A stretch of 64,000 nucleotides of DNA, from the NCBI RefSeq assembly GCF_024267655.1, contig NZ_CP100595.1:1736001-1800000 (forward strand), read 5' to 3'. Under the pieces are notes generated by a model. That model had not been told where the DNA came from, ran no database searches, and saw only the letters and a program-made list of their open reading frames with translations. A program made the position numbers and the translations under genes. This stretch comes from Arcobacter roscoffensis (lineage in GTDB: Bacteria; Campylobacterota; Campylobacteria; Campylobacterales; Arcobacteraceae). Shown piece by piece: positions 46,302-54,164 of this stretch (positions are counted from its first letter, which is position 1; each line of letters begins with the position of its first letter).

Positions 46302-46743
46302 AGTGCATGGCACTACATGGACTCATACCAGTTTTGAAAAAGTTTGCTGTAACTGTATCCATAGTTTGAATATGATTTAAAAGCCAGTTTAACAAATCCG
46401 TTTCTAAGTAGTTTAAAAGTGCATCAATATCACTTGAAGATTTGAAACTATTTAGCACATAAGCCATATGCTCCAAACATCTATCATGTTCACCCTTATG
46501 CATCATATAAGGAGGAAATCTTCGCTCTAACATAACTGCCTCTTCACCTTTGAAATGCTTTACTGTATGGTCATACCACTTTTCATAGCAGGCTATAAGT
46601 TCTTGTTTGTTTTCTTCTGTTGTATTTTCTTTGAATATTACCGCTTTTGAGTGTAGTTCATTTATAATATCTACATCTTCATAATGTACATCATTCATAA
46701 AATCTTCTGCTACAAGGGGTAAGTTGTTTTTATCTATTAGCAT
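46300..46743 (-). CDS. Hemerythrin-domain protein
   Basis: A 147-residue helical protein with the di-iron ligand pattern of bacteriohemerythrins: NDVHYEDVD and NELHS, HTVKHFKGEE, MHKGEHDRCLEH, and LLNHIQTMD. Such proteins bind oxygen or nitric oxide and are common in microaerophilic relatives. I start it at the ATG 46743, preceded by AAAGG; a TTG at 46812 would add 23 residues that do not look like the family. Confidence 0.87.
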   Translation of the reverse strand: MLIDKNNLPLVAEDFMNDVHYEDVDIINELHSKAVIFKENTTEENKQELIACYEKWYDHTVKHFKGEEAVMLERRFPPYMMHKGEHDRCLEHMAYVLNSFKSSSDIDALLNYLETDLLNWLLNHIQTMDTVTANFFKTGMSPCSAMH

Positions 46744-46870
46744 ATTTATTGCCTTTGAAATTTTTATTGAATTCTTACATAATTTACTTAAAAAAGCATT
46801 GATTACAATCAAGTATTATAGTTTCAATAAGATTTTGATAAAATCATGCTTTTAAACTAAGGGAATATAT

Positions 46871-47674
46871 ATGTCACAAACAAAAGAAAAATTCGTAATA
46901 TTTGGAAATCCAGTAGCTCACTCAAAATCACCACAAATGCAAAATGCAGGTTTTGAAGCACTAGATTATGATGGAGTTTATGAAAAACACCACTTAGAAG
47001 ATGGAACAACTATAAAAACTGCTTTTTTAGAAAACTCATATGAAGGAGCAAACATCACAGTTCCTCATAAAGAGTTTGCATACAAAAACGCCGATGAAGT
47101 AAGAGGATTAGCAAACAAAATCCAAGCAGTAAACACATATATAAATGAAAATGGAAAAATCATAGCATACAACACAGATGCACCAGGCTTCCTAAAAGCA
47201 ATAGAGTCTTTTGGAGAGGTAAAAAATGTACTACTTTTAGGAGCAGGAGGAACAGCAAAAGCAATTGCGCTTGCCTTGCAAGAAAAAGGTATCAAAGTAA
47301 CAGTACTAAACAGAAGTGCAGGAAAATTAGAGTTTTTTAAAAACGAAGGTATCACTTCATACTCATGGGATGATTTCAAAGCAGAAAACTATGACCTAGT
47401 AGTAAACTCAACAAGTGCAGGACTAAAAGATGAATATCTTCCATGCGACAAAGAAATCCTAGAGCCAATTTTAGAAAAAGCCTCATTTGCTTTTGACTGT
47501 GTATATGGAAAAATCACACCATTTTTAGCACTAGCTAAACAAAATAACTGTGAGATAAAAGACGGTGAGGATATGTTGCTTTTCCAAGGTGTTTTAGCCT
47601 TTGAATACTTCACAAAACAAAATGTAGGTGAAGATATAGTAGAAGCTATGAGAAAGGGATTAAAAGGAGAGTAA
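46871..47674 (+). CDS. aroE: Shikimate dehydrogenase AroE
   Basis: 267 residues. AroE reduces 3-dehydroshikimate with NADPH in aromatic amino acid synthesis. FGNPVAHSKSP binds shikimate, the catalytic Lys is in NITVPHKE, the Asp in YNTDAPGF, and the NADPH loop is LLGAGGTAKA. Standard length; a TAAAAT box and GGGAAT ribosome-binding site precede the ATG. Confidence 0.95.
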   Translation: MSQTKEKFVIFGNPVAHSKSPQMQNAGFEALDYDGVYEKHHLEDGTTIKTAFLENSYEGANITVPHKEFAYKNADEVRGLANKIQAVNTYINENGKIIAYNTDAPGFLKAIESFGEVKNVLLLGAGGTAKAIALALQEKGIKVTVLNRSAGKLEFFKNEGITSYSWDDFKAENYDLVVNSTSAGLKDEYLPCDKEILEPILEKASFAFDCVYGKITPFLALAKQNNCEIKDGEDMLLFQGVLAFEYFTKQNVGEDIVEAMRKGLKGE

Positions 47675-47689
47675 AACTACTCTTCTTTT
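47662..47689. terminator. Bidirectional terminator between aroE and the SieB-like gene
   Basis: A 12-bp stem (AAAAGGAGAGTA / TACTCTTCTTTT, one G-U pair) with loop AAAC, over the aroE stop and the end of the convergent gene. Confidence 0.75.
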
Positions 47690-48215
47690 ATTTATCACTC
47701 CAAAATACTTCTTCATAAAATATTTCATTTTGATTATCATGTAATAAAGCCCAAATATCATTATTAATAATATAAAATGGTTCTAGTCTGACATACTTTT
47801 TATATAAATAACCTTTTGCCAATAATTGTTTTAAAACTTTAGGTTCTTGAATACTTTCAAACTTTATATCTAAATTTGAGGTCTTTGTATTATTTACAAT
47901 AAAATATGCGAAAACTTTTTTTTCATCTAATGATAATTGTTTTAACTCTCTTAATAAATCATTTTTAAACATATTTATTTTCTTTTTATTTTTATACGAA
48001 AGAAATATATATTCAAAAAAGAAATACATAAAAATTAACCCACTTATTAAAGTACCAATTCCGATATATACACCATATTCCAAAATGAATTTATTAAGAT
48101 ACATTTTTTGTTTTATCTCTTCTGATGAAAATATCAAAAACAATCCTGCTAAAAAAATTATTAATGATATTTTATATATCAAAGAAATATTCTTTTGTAT
48201 ATCACTTATGTTCAA
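47688..48215 (-). CDS. SieB-like superinfection exclusion membrane protein
   Basis: 175 residues. Two membrane helices (about 14-30 and 46-70), then a cytoplasmic domain with QLSLDEKKVFAYFI, a VLKQLLAKGYLYKK segment and YIINNDIWALL. This pattern matches superinfection exclusion protein B of lambdoid phages, which blocks infection by related phages from the inner membrane, and related chromosomal proteins. Neighbouring toxin-antitoxin genes fit a small mobile defence islet. The match is by pattern only. Confidence 0.6.
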   Translation of the reverse strand: MNISDIQKNISLIYKISLIIFLAGLFLIFSSEEIKQKMYLNKFILEYGVYIGIGTLISGLIFMYFFFEYIFLSYKNKKKINMFKNDLLRELKQLSLDEKKVFAYFIVNNTKTSNLDIKFESIQEPKVLKQLLAKGYLYKKYVRLEPFYIINNDIWALLHDNQNEIFYEEVFWSDK

Positions 48216-48250
48216 TATTAACCTTTTTTTATTCTAAATATATTTAAGAA

Positions 48251-48499
48251 TCAAAACCCATAAATCAAAAAGTCAATAGAATTTTTAATCTCTTCTTTTT
48301 GACTATCCAAAGAATAAACCTTTTCATCCTTTACAACTAACTCTTTTATTAAACCATTAAATACTTTTTTATCTCTAGATAAAGGTACTACAACTCTTGT
48401 ATTTAGATGTTTTAATACATCACTTTGTACATCTAAAAGATATGGTGTTTTTTTATTTGTTATTGGATTGTCATTTTTATATACATCAAATTGAGCCAT
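48251..48499 (-). CDS. CcdB-like toxin, shorter than usual
   Basis: An 82-residue protein: FDVYKN and LLDVQSDVLKHLNTRVVVPL match the CcdB amino-terminal half, and EEIKNSIDFLIYGF the end. CcdB of F poisons DNA gyrase through its last three residues W99-G100-I101; here they are Y-G-F. The usual CcdB is about 101 residues, and about 20 residues of the middle appear to be missing. So the gyrase-poisoning activity is uncertain. One-base overlap (TAATG) with the antitoxin gene upstream. Confidence 0.75.
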   Translation of the reverse strand: MAQFDVYKNDNPITNKKTPYLLDVQSDVLKHLNTRVVVPLSRDKKVFNGLIKELVVKDEKVYSLDSQKEEIKNSIDFLIYGF

Positions 48500-48741
48500 T
48501 AGAACATCCTACTATCTTTTAGTATCAAGCCCTCTTCTTCTACTTCTTTGTTATAAGCATCAACGGCTTCTTTATTTTCTTTGTACCATTGTTCTGCTTT
48601 TTCTTCTTTTGAAGCAATATTTAAATAACTCCTTAATGCTTCTCTAATAATCTGACTTTTCTTTTTCCCTTGAGTTAAAGCTGCATTATCTAGTTCTGAA
48701 AGTATAGATTTTTCTAGTGTAATTGTCATTTTTCTAGTCAT
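48499..48741 (-). CDS. CcdA-like ribbon-helix-helix antitoxin
   Basis: 80 residues from the ATG at 48741, which has AAAGGA six bases before it; an upstream in-frame start at 48768 is less likely. RKMTITLEKSILSELDNAA forms the DNA-binding strand and helices, and the toxin-binding tail is QWYKENKEAVDAYNKEVEEEG ending in SRMF, the CcdA pattern. It should neutralise the CcdB-like toxin and repress the pair. Confidence 0.8.
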   Translation of the reverse strand: MTRKMTITLEKSILSELDNAALTQGKKKSQIIREALRSYLNIASKEEKAEQWYKENKEAVDAYNKEVEEEGLILKDSRMF

Positions 48742-48785
48742 TCTAAATCCTTTACCATATTTTAACATACAATTTATAAGCTTTA

Positions 48786-48845
48786 TTATTTTCTCTTTTC
48801 AAAAGCCGGAACATAGTTGTTATCTTTTAGTCTTTTACTTAGTAC
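48786..48845 (-). pseudogene. Short coding-like remnant next to the CcdAB-like pair
   Basis: One minus-strand frame reads VLSKRLKDNNYVPAFEKRK and two stop codons, preceded by an in-frame stop. It looks like the last 19 codons of a lost gene, and could mark the edge where the toxin-antitoxin islet was inserted. Too short to be sure. Confidence 0.2.
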
Positions 48846-48856
48846 CTAGTCTACTG

Positions 48857-49525
48857 TTACCCATAAAAAACTTTACTTTTTGAACTATTTACATAACTGT
48901 TATATGAAGATAAGATATTCTCATATACTTTTGAGTATTTAGAGGATTGCTCTATTCCTACAGTTTTTGCTAATGACTCATGAGAATTTTTCAAAGTTGA
49001 AAATAGATATTTAAACTCTTCTGAGCTTATGTTATTAAAATAATTTTCTACATCTTTTGAATCTACACTTCCATAGTCAACTTGTCCATTTTTATCTAAG
49101 TTTATACTATAACTTGCTTTTAACTCATTTCCTGAAAGATAGCTACCAATAGCTCCATGCATGTCAAAATTAATAAGACTAATATCATTTACAGACATTT
49201 TTGAAAGATTATCAAATGTAGTACTTTGCATATCTTTATTGTTAAACTTACTAGCTACTCTTAAAGCATAATGATAAGACCCTCCTTTCTTTTCTCCATA
49301 TTTTTCTACAAGTGTATCTTTTAGCTCCATTCTATCTTTTGGTGACATATTTTTAAAAGATTGAACATTTAATAAATCTTCAGTTTGACTAGTATTATTT
49401 TCTTCTTTATTTGATACGGAATTAAGAAGTGTAGAAAAATCTTCATTTTTATCTTGACTTTTAGAAGTAGAGTTTGTTTGATTTACATAACCTGTGTAAG
49501 CTCTACTTGTTTCTGATACATTCAT
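48857..49525 (-). CDS. Hypothetical Ser/Asn-rich protein, 222 aa
   Basis: A soluble protein of 222 residues, rich in Ser, Asn and Lys, without signal peptide. Residues 1-60 are low-complexity and probably disordered; the rest includes MSPKDRMELKDTLVEKYGEKKGG and looks globular and helical. No recognised family. The disordered amino end is reminiscent of export signals of flagellar type III substrates but nothing confirms that. Confidence 0.6.
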   Translation of the reverse strand: MNVSETSRAYTGYVNQTNSTSKSQDKNEDFSTLLNSVSNKEENNTSQTEDLLNVQSFKNMSPKDRMELKDTLVEKYGEKKGGSYHYALRVASKFNNKDMQSTTFDNLSKMSVNDISLINFDMHGAIGSYLSGNELKASYSINLDKNGQVDYGSVDSKDVENYFNNISSEEFKYLFSTLKNSHESLAKTVGIEQSSKYSKVYENILSSYNSYVNSSKSKVFYG

Positions 49526-49677
49526 TTACTATTCCTTTTAATAAATAATAAAAAAATGCTACCTTCCTTACACTTAATAGGTTATTAAATATATTATATT
49601 TTAATATTAAAAAAATATTTTTATTATGAAGTTAAGCTAATAAACGTCTAAATAAAAAAGTAACTTTTCTCTTATCC

Positions 49678-50571
49678 TTAAGCTAAATAATTAACATACA
49701 TACTTATAGTAAGTAAACTTAGTAATACACCAAGAACTAAAGAGTTAATAGCTATTTTCTCATCTAAGCCACCTTTTATAGCCAATACTGTTGCCATAGT
49801 CATAGGAGGCATAGCTACTTCGATGATTGTAACTTTAACCCATGTTTCATCAATTCCATAAAAAATCTGAAATCCTATTAATACAAGGATTGGAACAATA
49901 AGCATTTTTATACACATCGCCATAGTTACGATATGAAATTTCACAAATATATTTTTTAGTTCAAGTTTCATACCAATTGCAACCATTGCAAGGGGAACTA
50001 GTGTTGAACCTAAGGTTTCACTTGTAAGTAATAAAAAGTTTGGCACTTCAAAGTTTTTTGCAAATATTGTCAAAAAAAACATCAAACTTGGAGGGAAAAG
50101 TACTAGACTTTTTAAAATAGACTTTGTATCATTTTTTTTACCTGTACCCCAGTTAATTACAATCATTCCTAAGGTAACTAGTAAAAAGAATGACCCAAAA
50201 ATATCATAAATGATTCCATAAACTATAAAGTCTTGACCATAAAAAGCATCTATATAAGAAAGACCTATAAATGAGGTATTTCCAAATGTAGCCATAATCA
50301 TAAAAGTAGCTAAAGTTAATCTATCTAATTTCATCAATCTTCCGATGAAGTAAGCAAGTGCTAAATTAAATAGAATAAATCCTATAAACATTATCATAAG
50401 ACCTAAAATAGTCCCATCAAGATTTAAAGGATAAATCTTTGAAAAAACAATTCCTGGTAAAGAAAAATATATTATGAATTCTATAAGTTGTTTAGAATTA
50501 TCGTGAAATATAACTTTATATAAATATCCAAATAGAAGATACATTGCTATGGGTAATACGGGGTCTAACAT
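49678..50571 (-). CDS. AEC family transporter (auxin efflux carrier-like)
   Basis: A 297-residue membrane protein with about ten helices in two five-helix repeats, as in the bile/auxin-type carriers of bacteria (malonate or other organic acid permeases). FGNTSFIGLSYIDA near residue 95 and EVAMPPMTMATVLAIKGG near 255 are the crossover motifs. Substrate unknown. It is divergent from the AraC-type regulator, which may control it; a TATACT box on the minus strand lies at 50612-50617. Confidence 0.88.
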   Translation of the reverse strand: MLDPVLPIAMYLLFGYLYKVIFHDNSKQLIEFIIYFSLPGIVFSKIYPLNLDGTILGLMIMFIGFILFNLALAYFIGRLMKLDRLTLATFMIMATFGNTSFIGLSYIDAFYGQDFIVYGIIYDIFGSFFLLVTLGMIVINWGTGKKNDTKSILKSLVLFPPSLMFFLTIFAKNFEVPNFLLLTSETLGSTLVPLAMVAIGMKLELKNIFVKFHIVTMAMCIKMLIVPILVLIGFQIFYGIDETWVKVTIIEVAMPPMTMATVLAIKGGLDEKIAINSLVLGVLLSLLTISMYVNYLA

Positions 50572-50653
50572 TTACAGCCTTTTTATTAAAATTAAGTTCT
50601 TTTTTTCTTTTAGTATAAAATATTTAAAAACATAATTCTCTATCTTAAATTTC

Positions 50654-50699
50654 ATTTTTATTATCCTATATTGCTATTTTTATTATCCTGTGTTATAAT
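50654..50699 (+). promoter_or_regulatory. Direct-repeat operator and promoter of the AraC/GyrI gene
   Basis: ATTTTTATTATCCT occurs twice, at 50654-50667 and 50676-50689, 22 bases apart (two helical turns). A promoter with TTGCTA (-35, 50671-50676), 17-base spacer and TATAAT (-10, 50694-50699) overlaps the second copy. Direct repeats of this spacing are typical AraC-family binding sites, suggesting self-repression and control of the divergent transporter. Confidence 0.6.
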
Positions 50700-50704
50700 T
50701 AATC

Positions 50705-51574
50705 ATGAAAAGAGATACAAAACATCTAAGAGCTCAAATAGTAAATAAAACTTTAAACTATATTTATAAACATATTGGCACAGATATTTCACTAGAAGAA
50801 CTAGCAAAATTAAATAGTGTTAGCAAATACCACTTTCATAGAATATTCAAAGAAGAAACAGGAGAAAATGTTTTTGAAAAGATTACATCTATTAGACTTC
50901 AGAAAGCTGCAAATCTTCTTATTACTGACAAATACTCTACCATTACTGAAATAGCAAATTTTTGCGGTTATGCTTCACATACATCATTTATCAAAGCCTT
51001 TAAAAAGCGTTTTACATATACTCCAAGTCAGTGGAGAAAAGGAGCTTTTAGAGGCTTCACTAAAAATAGATTTGATATAGATGATGAATCTATAAAAGAT
51101 CTTGATGGTTTAGAGCCAAAAATAAAAGTTTGTCCACAAAGAACATGTACATATCTTCGACTAAAAGGCTACACTGAACCAAACCTTATAAAGATATGGC
51201 AAAAACTATTAGCTTTTGAGTATCAATGTAATCTAAAAAACAGTACTCATATTGGGATTTACCACGATAGTACTATTATGATTCCATATGAAGAGTGTAA
51301 TTATATCGCTGCACTTGAAGTAGATGATAGTTTTGAATCAAATAATTCAATAAGTAAATTAAAAATCTATGAATCCCTATGTGCTGTTTTTCATCATAAA
51401 GGTAAATATGGAGATATTGAAAGACTTATGATTTATATTTATCAATATTGGATGCCAAATAGTGGATATGAAGTTTTATCTCTACCTGCTTATGCTGTAT
51501 TTACAAAAAACCACTATTTAGAAGAAAACGATACTTTTATTTTAGACTTTCATGTTCCTGTTAGGGTTATCTGA
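50705..51574 (+). CDS. AraC family regulator with GyrI-like effector domain
   Basis: 289 residues: an amino-terminal AraC DNA-binding domain (about 15-115; DISLEELAKLNSVSKYHFHRIF and TEIANFCGYASHTSFIKAFKK) and a carboxyl GyrI-like small-molecule domain (about 130-289). The same order is found in Rob- and SbmC-linked regulators of multidrug or stress responses. The ATG at 50705 falls six bases after the -10 box and has no ribosome-binding site, so the mRNA is probably leaderless. It likely controls the divergent AEC transporter. Confidence 0.9.
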   Translation: MKRDTKHLRAQIVNKTLNYIYKHIGTDISLEELAKLNSVSKYHFHRIFKEETGENVFEKITSIRLQKAANLLITDKYSTITEIANFCGYASHTSFIKAFKKRFTYTPSQWRKGAFRGFTKNRFDIDDESIKDLDGLEPKIKVCPQRTCTYLRLKGYTEPNLIKIWQKLLAFEYQCNLKNSTHIGIYHDSTIMIPYEECNYIAALEVDDSFESNNSISKLKIYESLCAVFHHKGKYGDIERLMIYIYQYWMPNSGYEVLSLPAYAVFTKNHYLEENDTFILDFHVPVRVI

Positions 51575-51645
51575 TTTATCAAAAAAGTAGATTAAAATCA
51601 AATTTTAGATATACTATTAGTTAAATTTAAAACAAAAGAGAAAAA

Positions 51646-51990
51646 TTGAAGAAAACCTTTAAACTTGAAGATGGTAGAAGACATCCAGATAGAATTATTG
51701 ATGCTATTAAACACGAAGTTAGAAAATACATCAAAAGAGAAAAAAAGAAAAAATTACCTGAAGATACAGACTTTTGGAAGTTCGAATGTAAAAGTGCAAT
51801 AAATGGTGAAGAACCACAGACTTTAGAATTCATAGACATTACAAAAGCTATTGATGAAGCAGCAGCTTCAAAAGCAGAGTCATTATATCTTGAGATTATT
51901 GCAAAAGCTACTGTAAAAGAAAAAAAAGTAGTACAGGAAGAAACAGCAAAAGAAACAACAGAAGAAAACTCTGAAGAATTATCAGAATAA
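51646..51990 (+). CDS. DUF6172-type conserved protein
   Basis: 114 residues. The first 60, with FKLEDGRRHPDRIIDAIKHE, RKYIKREKKKKLP and DFWKFEC, match the small conserved family I know as DUF6172; the tail is Lys/Glu-rich and low-complexity. Function unknown. It starts with TTG after an AGAG. Eight bases before the next gene, so in an operon with the membrane protein. Confidence 0.65.
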   Translation: MKKTFKLEDGRRHPDRIIDAIKHEVRKYIKREKKKKLPEDTDFWKFECKSAINGEEPQTLEFIDITKAIDEAAASKAESLYLEIIAKATVKEKKVVQEETAKETTEENSEELSE

Positions 51991-51998
51991 CACACTAG

Positions 51999-52499
51999 AT
52001 GAGTCCACTAGCACTTTATATTATAGGAACTTTATCTGTACTTTTACACGGTATTGGTACTGCTCAAACAAGTCCTGTTTTATCTAAACTTTTTATAGGA
52101 AGTGCAGTTGTACTAATCATTCCTGATTTATATTATAGTGGTGGTTTTCATGGGGCTTTACAGTCCATAATCATCGCTATTTTATTTTTTTTAGGAGCTT
52201 TACAACTTGAAAAAATCGAAAAACTTGTAAAGCTATTCTTACCTTTTTTTACCATATTTTTACTATATAAACTACAAGAACCATTAGGCTTATTGTTAGT
52301 ATTTGCAGGTATTACAACTACTTTAGCAACTATTGCAAAAGACAATATCAATGTAAAAAGATTTCTTTTTGTATCTTTGTTTTGTTGGGGAACTTATGCA
52401 TTTTTCAATCAAGCTTGGTTTACACTTGCCTTTGACATACTTGGAATAATTGGAATATTTTACTCTCTACATAAAGAAAAGAAAAAAGTAGTAAATTAA
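51999..52499 (+). CDS. Small inner-membrane protein (YgjV-like)
   Basis: 166 residues with about six hydrophobic helices. LFCWGTYAFFNQAWFTLA and the final membrane segment followed by a basic tail resemble the YgjV family of inner-membrane proteins of unknown role, but the match is weak. It follows the DUF6172 gene closely. Confidence 0.5.
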   Translation: MSPLALYIIGTLSVLLHGIGTAQTSPVLSKLFIGSAVVLIIPDLYYSGGFHGALQSIIIAILFFLGALQLEKIEKLVKLFLPFFTIFLLYKLQEPLGLLLVFAGITTTLATIAKDNINVKRFLFVSLFCWGTYAFFNQAWFTLAFDILGIIGIFYSLHKEKKKVVN

Positions 52500-52567
52500 A
52501 AATTTCACTTTTTTAGATAAAAATGCTAAAATATAACATGTAGTATAACTTTAAAAAAGGTTTTACC

Positions 52568-53425
52568 ATGAAATATTTTTTTATATTTATAAGTTTATTT
52601 TTTACTATATCAAATATAAATGCGTCAAATATCACACTTGACATGCTAATAGAAGAAAATGTACTAAAAGACTATAAAAACTTTACAGAAGACAAAAATC
52701 CTTTAAAGATAAAAAACTTTTCACACACATCAAGTAGAAGAAGTGTAGTTGAAATAGTTCTTTTCCAACAAGCTTTATATCTTGGAGGAAACTATAAAGT
52801 AAATTTAAATTTTATAAAATCACCTACATACCTAAGAGAACTTCAACAACTAAAACAAGGCAAAGCCATAACAACAGCTACTTCAATATGGTCACATGAT
52901 TTAAAAGAGCTTAAAAAACATGTGTATATAAGCAAAGCTCTCATTAGAAATAATGAATTTGAAGCAGGCTTATATACAATAAGCTCAAATAAAAAAGCAT
53001 TAAGTGCTAAATCATTAAAAGATATTCAAAGTCTCAAAGCAGTATCAAATAAATACTGGATACCAGATTGGAAAACTCTATATAAACTAAAACCTAAAAA
53101 GCTTATACATGTAATAAAATGGAAATATATGACAAGAATGGTAAGTATACAAAGAGCAGATTTTCTACTTGCACCTTTTCAATCAAAAGAAGACTTATCT
53201 TTTCAAACAGAAAATATAGTATTTGTTCCTATTCCTAATCTAAAAGTTGGACTAGAGGGAACTAGACATTTTGCTATATCAAAAGCACATCCAAAAGCAA
53301 AAGAGATATTTAAAGCCTTAAATAAAGGTATAGAAATACTTAGAAAAGAAGGATTAATAACAAAAGCATATAAACAATCAGGTTTTTTTAATAAAAAAGT
53401 TCATAATTGGAAAAAACTAAATTAA
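52568..53425 (+). CDS. Periplasmic substrate-binding-like protein
   Basis: 285 residues with a signal peptide (about 1-19) and a two-lobed solute-binding-like fold (family 3-type pattern): IVLFQQALYLGG in the first lobe, LKDIQSLKAVSNKYW at the hinge and RHFAISKAHPKAKEIFKALNKGIEILRKEG at the end. No permease or ATPase gene lies next to it, so it may feed a sensor or a distant transporter. Ligand unknown. Confidence 0.6.
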   Translation: MKYFFIFISLFFTISNINASNITLDMLIEENVLKDYKNFTEDKNPLKIKNFSHTSSRRSVVEIVLFQQALYLGGNYKVNLNFIKSPTYLRELQQLKQGKAITTATSIWSHDLKELKKHVYISKALIRNNEFEAGLYTISSNKKALSAKSLKDIQSLKAVSNKYWIPDWKTLYKLKPKKLIHVIKWKYMTRMVSIQRADFLLAPFQSKEDLSFQTENIVFVPIPNLKVGLEGTRHFAISKAHPKAKEIFKALNKGIEILRKEGLITKAYKQSGFFNKKVHNWKKLN

Positions 53426-53513
53426 GAATATCTACTTCATCTATTTTATAGCAACAATTAAGTATCATATCTCAAAAATTATAAATGAATAAAAGTATAA
53501 AAGGATTATTAGT

Positions 53514-54161
53514 TTGAAGAAAAGAAATCATATTAAAAAAATATCAGATTATGCTATGGTTGGTGGTCTTGGTGCCATCTTAGTTACAGGTCTAGTTGGA
53601 TGTAGTGATAGTGGAAATAACAATCAACAGCAAGGTCAAAGTGATGCATTTTCTCAAGCTTCACAAAAACAAGGCGCTTTTGTAGTTATTGAGCAATCAA
53701 CTGATGGGCAATATGCAATTGCGGATGAATTCCCTGCGTCTAAAACTACAATTGTTTTAAGAAGACCAGATGGAACTGAGAGAATTTTAACTCAAGAAGA
53801 AATCAATACACTAGTTAAACAAGAAGAAGCAAAAATCGACAATGGAACTTCAGCTCTTACAAACCCAGAAGTATCAAATGGTGGTATGGGACTTGGTGGA
53901 GTTTTACTATCTTCAATAGCAGGTGCGATGATTGGTTCTTGGTTAGGTAATAAATTATTCAACAACCAAAACTATCAAAATCAAAGAAAAGCTCAATACA
54001 AATCACCACAAACTTATAGTAGATCTCAAAATTCATTTAGTAAAAATGCAAGTAGTACTAAATCATCTAGTGCAAGTAAAAAAAGTGGATTTTTTGGAAA
54101 CAAATCATCTAGTTCTAGTTCAAGAAGTTCATTTGGTTCTTCTAGATCGTTTGGTGGGTGA
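53514..54161 (+). CDS. UPF0323 family lipoprotein
   Basis: 215 residues starting at TTG. The signal ends in a lipobox, GLVGC at residue 30, so the mature protein is a lipoprotein. A conserved region follows (FVVIEQSTDGQYAIADEFPA, PDGTERILTQEE), then a Gly-rich hydrophobic stretch and a Ser/Lys-rich low-complexity tail. In Campylobacter jejuni the homologue is Cj0371 and the next gene Cj0372 is the same as here. The function is not settled. Confidence 0.87.
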   Translation: MKKRNHIKKISDYAMVGGLGAILVTGLVGCSDSGNNNQQQGQSDAFSQASQKQGAFVVIEQSTDGQYAIADEFPASKTTIVLRRPDGTERILTQEEINTLVKQEEAKIDNGTSALTNPEVSNGGMGLGGVLLSSIAGAMIGSWLGNKLFNNQNYQNQRKAQYKSPQTYSRSQNSFSKNASSTKSSSASKKSGFFGNKSSSSSSRSSFGSSRSFGG

Positions 54162-54164
54162 TAA

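Noticed and set aside
50654..50689. The two AT-rich repeats as the start of a longer tandem array
   Set aside because: Only two copies exist, and the spacing and promoter overlap fit an operator better.
51627..51995. Minus-strand ORF of 122 codons over the DUF6172-like gene
   Set aside because: Ser/Phe-rich shadow of a Glu/Lys-rich coding strand; the plus-strand frame has family motifs.
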